A program made the position numbers and the translations under genes. From contig JAHYIY010000001.1 in assembly GCA_019429255.1 (NCBI GenBank), positions 1-64,000 of the forward strand: a stretch of DNA of 64,000 nt. Reading direction: 5' to 3'. Source of the DNA: Desulfuromonadales bacterium (GTDB taxonomy: Bacteria; Desulfobacterota; Desulfuromonadia; Desulfuromonadales; Geopsychrobacteraceae). The notes beneath the pieces were generated by a model. It did not search any database and was not told the origin of the DNA. It saw nothing but the letters and a program-made list of their open reading frames with translations. Shown here piece after piece: positions 61,632 through 64,000 of the stretch (positions are counted from its first letter, which is position 1; each line of letters begins with the position of its first letter).

Positions 61632-62072
61632 ATGATTGGCGAGATTATCGCGGTTTGTGTCAGCACCGCTAAAGGTGATCGCAAAACCCCCGTTGACAAG
61701 GTTCTGCTGCGCGAGAATCATGGCATTGTCGGCGATGTCCATGCCGGCGACTGGCACCGTCAGGTTAGTTTATTGGCCAAGGAAAGCATCGATAAAATGC
61801 GCAAAATGGGGCTGGATGTCGATAATGGCGACTTTGCCGAAAACATCACCACCCGCGGGGTGAATCTGCCTGCTCTGCCTATTGGAACCCGGCTCCAAAT
61901 TGGCGAGACCCTGCTTGAAGTGACCCAGATCGGCAAGGAGTGCCACACCCGTTGCGCGATTTACTATCAGGCCGGTGACTGTGTCATGCCCAAGGAGGGG
62001 ATTTTTGCCAGGGTATTACATGGCGGTGAGATTACTCCGGGGTCACAACTGCGGGTATTAAGCGGCAGTTAA
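61632..62072 (+). CDS. MOSC-domain protein
   Basis: The 146-residue protein is a free-standing MOSC domain (beta-strand rich, VDKVLLRENHGIVGDVHAGDW, GDFAENITTRGVNLPALPIG). The conserved Cys is in GKECHTRC. MOSC domains bind or transfer molybdopterin sulfur. It starts five bases after moaA and closes the cofactor operon. Confidence 0.88.
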   Translation: MIGEIIAVCVSTAKGDRKTPVDKVLLRENHGIVGDVHAGDWHRQVSLLAKESIDKMRKMGLDVDNGDFAENITTRGVNLPALPIGTRLQIGETLLEVTQIGKECHTRCAIYYQAGDCVMPKEGIFARVLHGGEITPGSQLRVLSGS

Positions 62073-62135
62073 TATAAGCCGGGAAGCCTTGACTGCTATA
62101 CTTACAAGTGTATCAATCTTTGCAAGGAGACCAGA

Positions 62136-62540
62136 ATGCTATCCCCGACATCCCATCTGCAATGCCATCGTTCGCGTTCCAGTTTGGCGACATTGGGGCT
62201 GTATCTTGTTCTGCTGCCCCTGCTGGTGGCCCTTGCCGGCTGTTCAACCCACGCAGCCAGAACCCAGGAACTGATGGCCACCGACTACCAGCAGCTCGAT
62301 AATGATGCCCTGCTGTTACATTTTTATGAGGTAGAAGATCAGATCAGTGTGACGGAACAACGCCGTTCATCTCCGTCCGTCAGTCTCGGTTTCGGTTTGG
62401 GCAGCTATGGCGGTCGCAGCTCCGTTGGCGCCGGGGTTGGTGTCAGTACCCCGATCGGGCAACCGGAATCAGGGGCCGATCTGCGCGCCCACCTTAACCG
62501 GGTACGCCTGGAGCTGCAGAAGCGCAATATCACCCCGTAA
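62136..62540 (+). CDS. small lipoprotein of unknown function
   Basis: A 134-residue protein with a lipoprotein signal (LGLYLVLLPLLVALAGC, Cys at 36). It has a helical segment (YQQLDNDALLLHFYEVEDQI), a Gly/Ser-rich middle (SLGFGLGSYGGRSSVGAG) and a basic C-terminal helix. I do not recognise the family. ATG 62136 follows AAGGAG. It stands alone after the MOSC gene. Confidence 0.72.
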   Translation: MLSPTSHLQCHRSRSSLATLGLYLVLLPLLVALAGCSTHAARTQELMATDYQQLDNDALLLHFYEVEDQISVTEQRRSSPSVSLGFGLGSYGGRSSVGAGVGVSTPIGQPESGADLRAHLNRVRLELQKRNITP

Positions 62541-62585
62541 AAAATTTCTGGCTATCAACTTCGCTTGCGGTAAAAAGCAAAAAAT

Positions 62586-62675
62586 TTCACCACCCGTTCG
62601 CTTCACTCACTAGAGGCACCGAGCCACAGAGAAGCTCAGGGGTTTTTAAGAATTGCTCAGTGCCTCAGTGGTGAA
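62586..62675. repeat. imperfect compound inverted repeat
   Basis: TTCACCAC (62586-62593) and GAGGCACCGAG (62613-62623) pair with CTCAGTGCCTCAGTGGTGAA (62656-62675), with an insertion in the left arm. The sequence CAGTGCCTCAGTGGTGAA looks like a repeat seen in other environmental bacteria. It may form a hairpin between the convergent lipoprotein and radical SAM genes. Confidence 0.5.
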
Positions 62676-62702
62676 TGCTATTCTGATACTGTTTCATCCC
62701 AA

Positions 62703-64000
62703 TCAGCTGCAAACGCCGCAACGACAGCACCCAGGGGCACAGGGTGGGGTTAAATGTTGCCCTGCTGCACGCTGATATTCTCGCCACAGATACTCGCGTC
62801 GCACCCCGGAATCGATAATTTCCCAGGCGAAAGCTTCATCCTGTCCACGCTCCCGCGTTAACTCATCCAGCAACGGAAATTTAGCTGCAGCGCAAAGTTG
62901 CCGTAAGTTTCCCCCTGTGGCTAATTCCGGCAGCATAGCGGCGATGCGGCGATCGCCGCGCGACAGGAACGCCTGAAGGGTCGCCAGACGCACCGACTCC
63001 ATCATAAAGCGGGTATTGGGAATTCGACTGAACGCCGACTGCAACATTCGCCCTTTTTTCTTCAGCGATTTTTCCCCCTCCATTCCCGCCCATTGAAAAG
63101 GGGTAAAGGGCTTGGGGATAAAGGGGTTAACACTGACCGTCAGGTTGCCCATGTGGCCGCGGGCCTTGCCACTGGCCAGACGAATAGCGACGATCCGTTG
63201 CACCAGAGCAATGATAGCTTCGACATCAGTCATCAGTTCAAACGGCAATCCAATCAGAAAATACAGCTTCAGGTGTTTAATTCCACCATCCGTCAGCAAT
63301 TGCACTGCCGCAAGAATCTGTTCCTCACTCAAGCCCTTATTGATGACATCACGCAGTCGTTGACTGCCGGCTTCCGGTGCTATAGCGACGCTTGCATGAC
63401 CTGCCTCATTCAGCAGTGCAACGGCCTTTGCATCGATGGCATCAAGACGCAAACTTGATACGGAAATCTCGCCACCACGATCAACTATCCCCTGTTGCAG
63501 CGGCAAAACCTGCGAATAATCGGCGATAGCAGCAGCAACCAGCCCGATCCGGTTGCGCTGACATAACCCCTCGTCAACCTGCTGCAGCAGATTATCCAGG
63601 CTGCGTTCACGCGGTGGCAGGTAAACAAAACCGGCAGCACAGAAACGACATCCGCGCGAACAACCGCGCGACACCTCAACCAGCGCCATGTGGCCGAACC
63701 CGGCAGCTTCAGACTGGACGTAAGTACGACTGGCAGAGCTGTCAAGATCCTGCAAATATTGACGCCTGATGGTTTTGGGGACAGCAGCATTGCGCTGATA
63801 AGTAATTCCCTCTGTGGTGTAAAGCGGCTGATAAAACTGCGGAACATAGACACCCGGCAGCTGTGCCAGGGCGAGCAACAGCTCATTGCGCGGTAAAGAT
63901 GTTTGTTGCATGGCAGCATGTAAGGTATCGAGGAGCAAAGGCAGAATGGGCTCGGCCTCACCAACAGCAATCAGGTCGACAATCTCAGCTATAGGTTCAG
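62703..64000 (-). CDS. radical SAM protein of the B12-binding-domain type (5' end outside window)
   Basis: The frame is open to the right edge, so the N-terminal part is missing. The visible 432 residues begin with the linker DLIAVGEAEPILPLLLDTL, a GEGE-like motif. The radical SAM domain has VSRGCSRGCRFCAAGF (CxxxCxxC) and EAGSQRLRDVINKG. The C-terminal part ends with CAPGCCRCGVCS, a cysteine cluster. It resembles TIGR03960-type proteins, which often stand beside ribosome or RNA genes; substrate unknown. TTG 63938 is not the true start. Confidence 0.85.
   Translation of the reverse strand, partial: EPIAEIVDLIAVGEAEPILPLLLDTLHAAMQQTSLPRNELLLALAQLPGVYVPQFYQPLYTTEGITYQRNAAVPKTIRRQYLQDLDSSASRTYVQSEAAGFGHMALVEVSRGCSRGCRFCAAGFVYLPPRERSLDNLLQQVDEGLCQRNRIGLVAAAIADYSQVLPLQQGIVDRGGEISVSSLRLDAIDAKAVALLNEAGHASVAIAPEAGSQRLRDVINKGLSEEQILAAVQLLTDGGIKHLKLYFLIGLPFELMTDVEAIIALVQRIVAIRLASGKARGHMGNLTVSVNPFIPKPFTPFQWAGMEGEKSLKKKGRMLQSAFSRIPNTRFMMESVRLATLQAFLSRGDRRIAAMLPELATGGNLRQLCAAAKFPLLDELTRERGQDEAFAWEIIDSGVRREYLWREYQRAAGQHLTPPCAPGCCRCGVCS

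Overview
The window looks like chromosomal DNA of a strictly anaerobic, Gram-negative delta-proteobacterium of the Desulfuromonadales/Geobacterales type. This rests on a eukaryote-like citrate synthase, a hybrid cluster protein, NtrC-type sigma-54 regulators, outer-membrane proteins and lipoproteins, a PilZ protein, and a large Fe-S/molybdenum enzyme load. The taxonomic placement is inference; no rRNA gene is present.

Layout. 1-8.1 kb: the distal part of an N-type (Na+-translocating) F-ATPase operon, atpQRBEFAG, preceded by a structured intergenic repeat and followed by a large FAD/Fe-S 2-hydroxyacid dehydrogenase. 8.4-11.7 kb: a tandem universal stress protein and a Lon-like protease. 11.7-13.3 kb: a scar zone with a MITE, a degenerate transposase/integrase chimera, a two-repeat CxxC miniprotein and an EamA transporter remnant. 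13.3-19.1 kb: nagZ, a cupin gene, and ilvB-ilvN-ilvD. 19.2-28.3 kb: a YfaZ-like porin, a TAXI-TRAP uptake system, two methyltransferases, an OmpA lipoprotein and citrate synthase. 28.6-34.2 kb: dusB, an NtrB/NtrC pair, dnaB and hisI. 34.4-39.4 kb: hcp, divergent from a four-gene cassette (cytosolic DUF1858/binding-protein fusion, metallochaperone-like GTPase, ABC-type ATPase, zinc ribbon), with two FNR/CRP-type boxes between them. 39.5-48.5 kb: a PilZ protein and a long leftward housekeeping block (ispE, tRNA-Gln, prs, rplY, pth, hppA, ychF, rpsF, rpsR, rplI). 48.7-62.1 kb: a molybdoenzyme island. It has a PhnD-like sensor protein, a histidine kinase, a sigma-54 response regulator, a sigma-54 promoter, an ArrA/ArrB-like reductase (probably respiratory arsenate reductase), a TorD-type chaperone, a ferredoxin-like protein, and mobA, mobB, a ModE-like gene, moeA, tatA, moaA and a MOSC gene. 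The right edge holds a small lipoprotein and a truncated radical SAM gene.

How the parts fit. The ATPase c-subunit carries Na+-ligand residues and the membrane pyrophosphatase has sequence marks of a Na+ pump, so the cell may run a sodium economy. The 48.7-62.1 kb island is close to self-contained: sensing, enhancer-dependent transcription, enzyme, chaperone, cofactor synthesis and a Tat component. The hcp/cassette locus is the best candidate for an undescribed system: it has ATP- and GTP-hydrolysing parts and a binding protein, but no permease and no signal peptide.

Mobile and repeat content. Four copies of a roughly 150-bp element with GTAAC termini and 8-bp target duplications (three exact, one 7/8) are spread over the window and look like IS66-type MITEs. 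A 35-bp duplication containing the tRNA-Gln 3' end lies 170 bp from the intact gene. In at least four places an intrinsic terminator sits directly against the ribosome binding site of the next co-directional gene.
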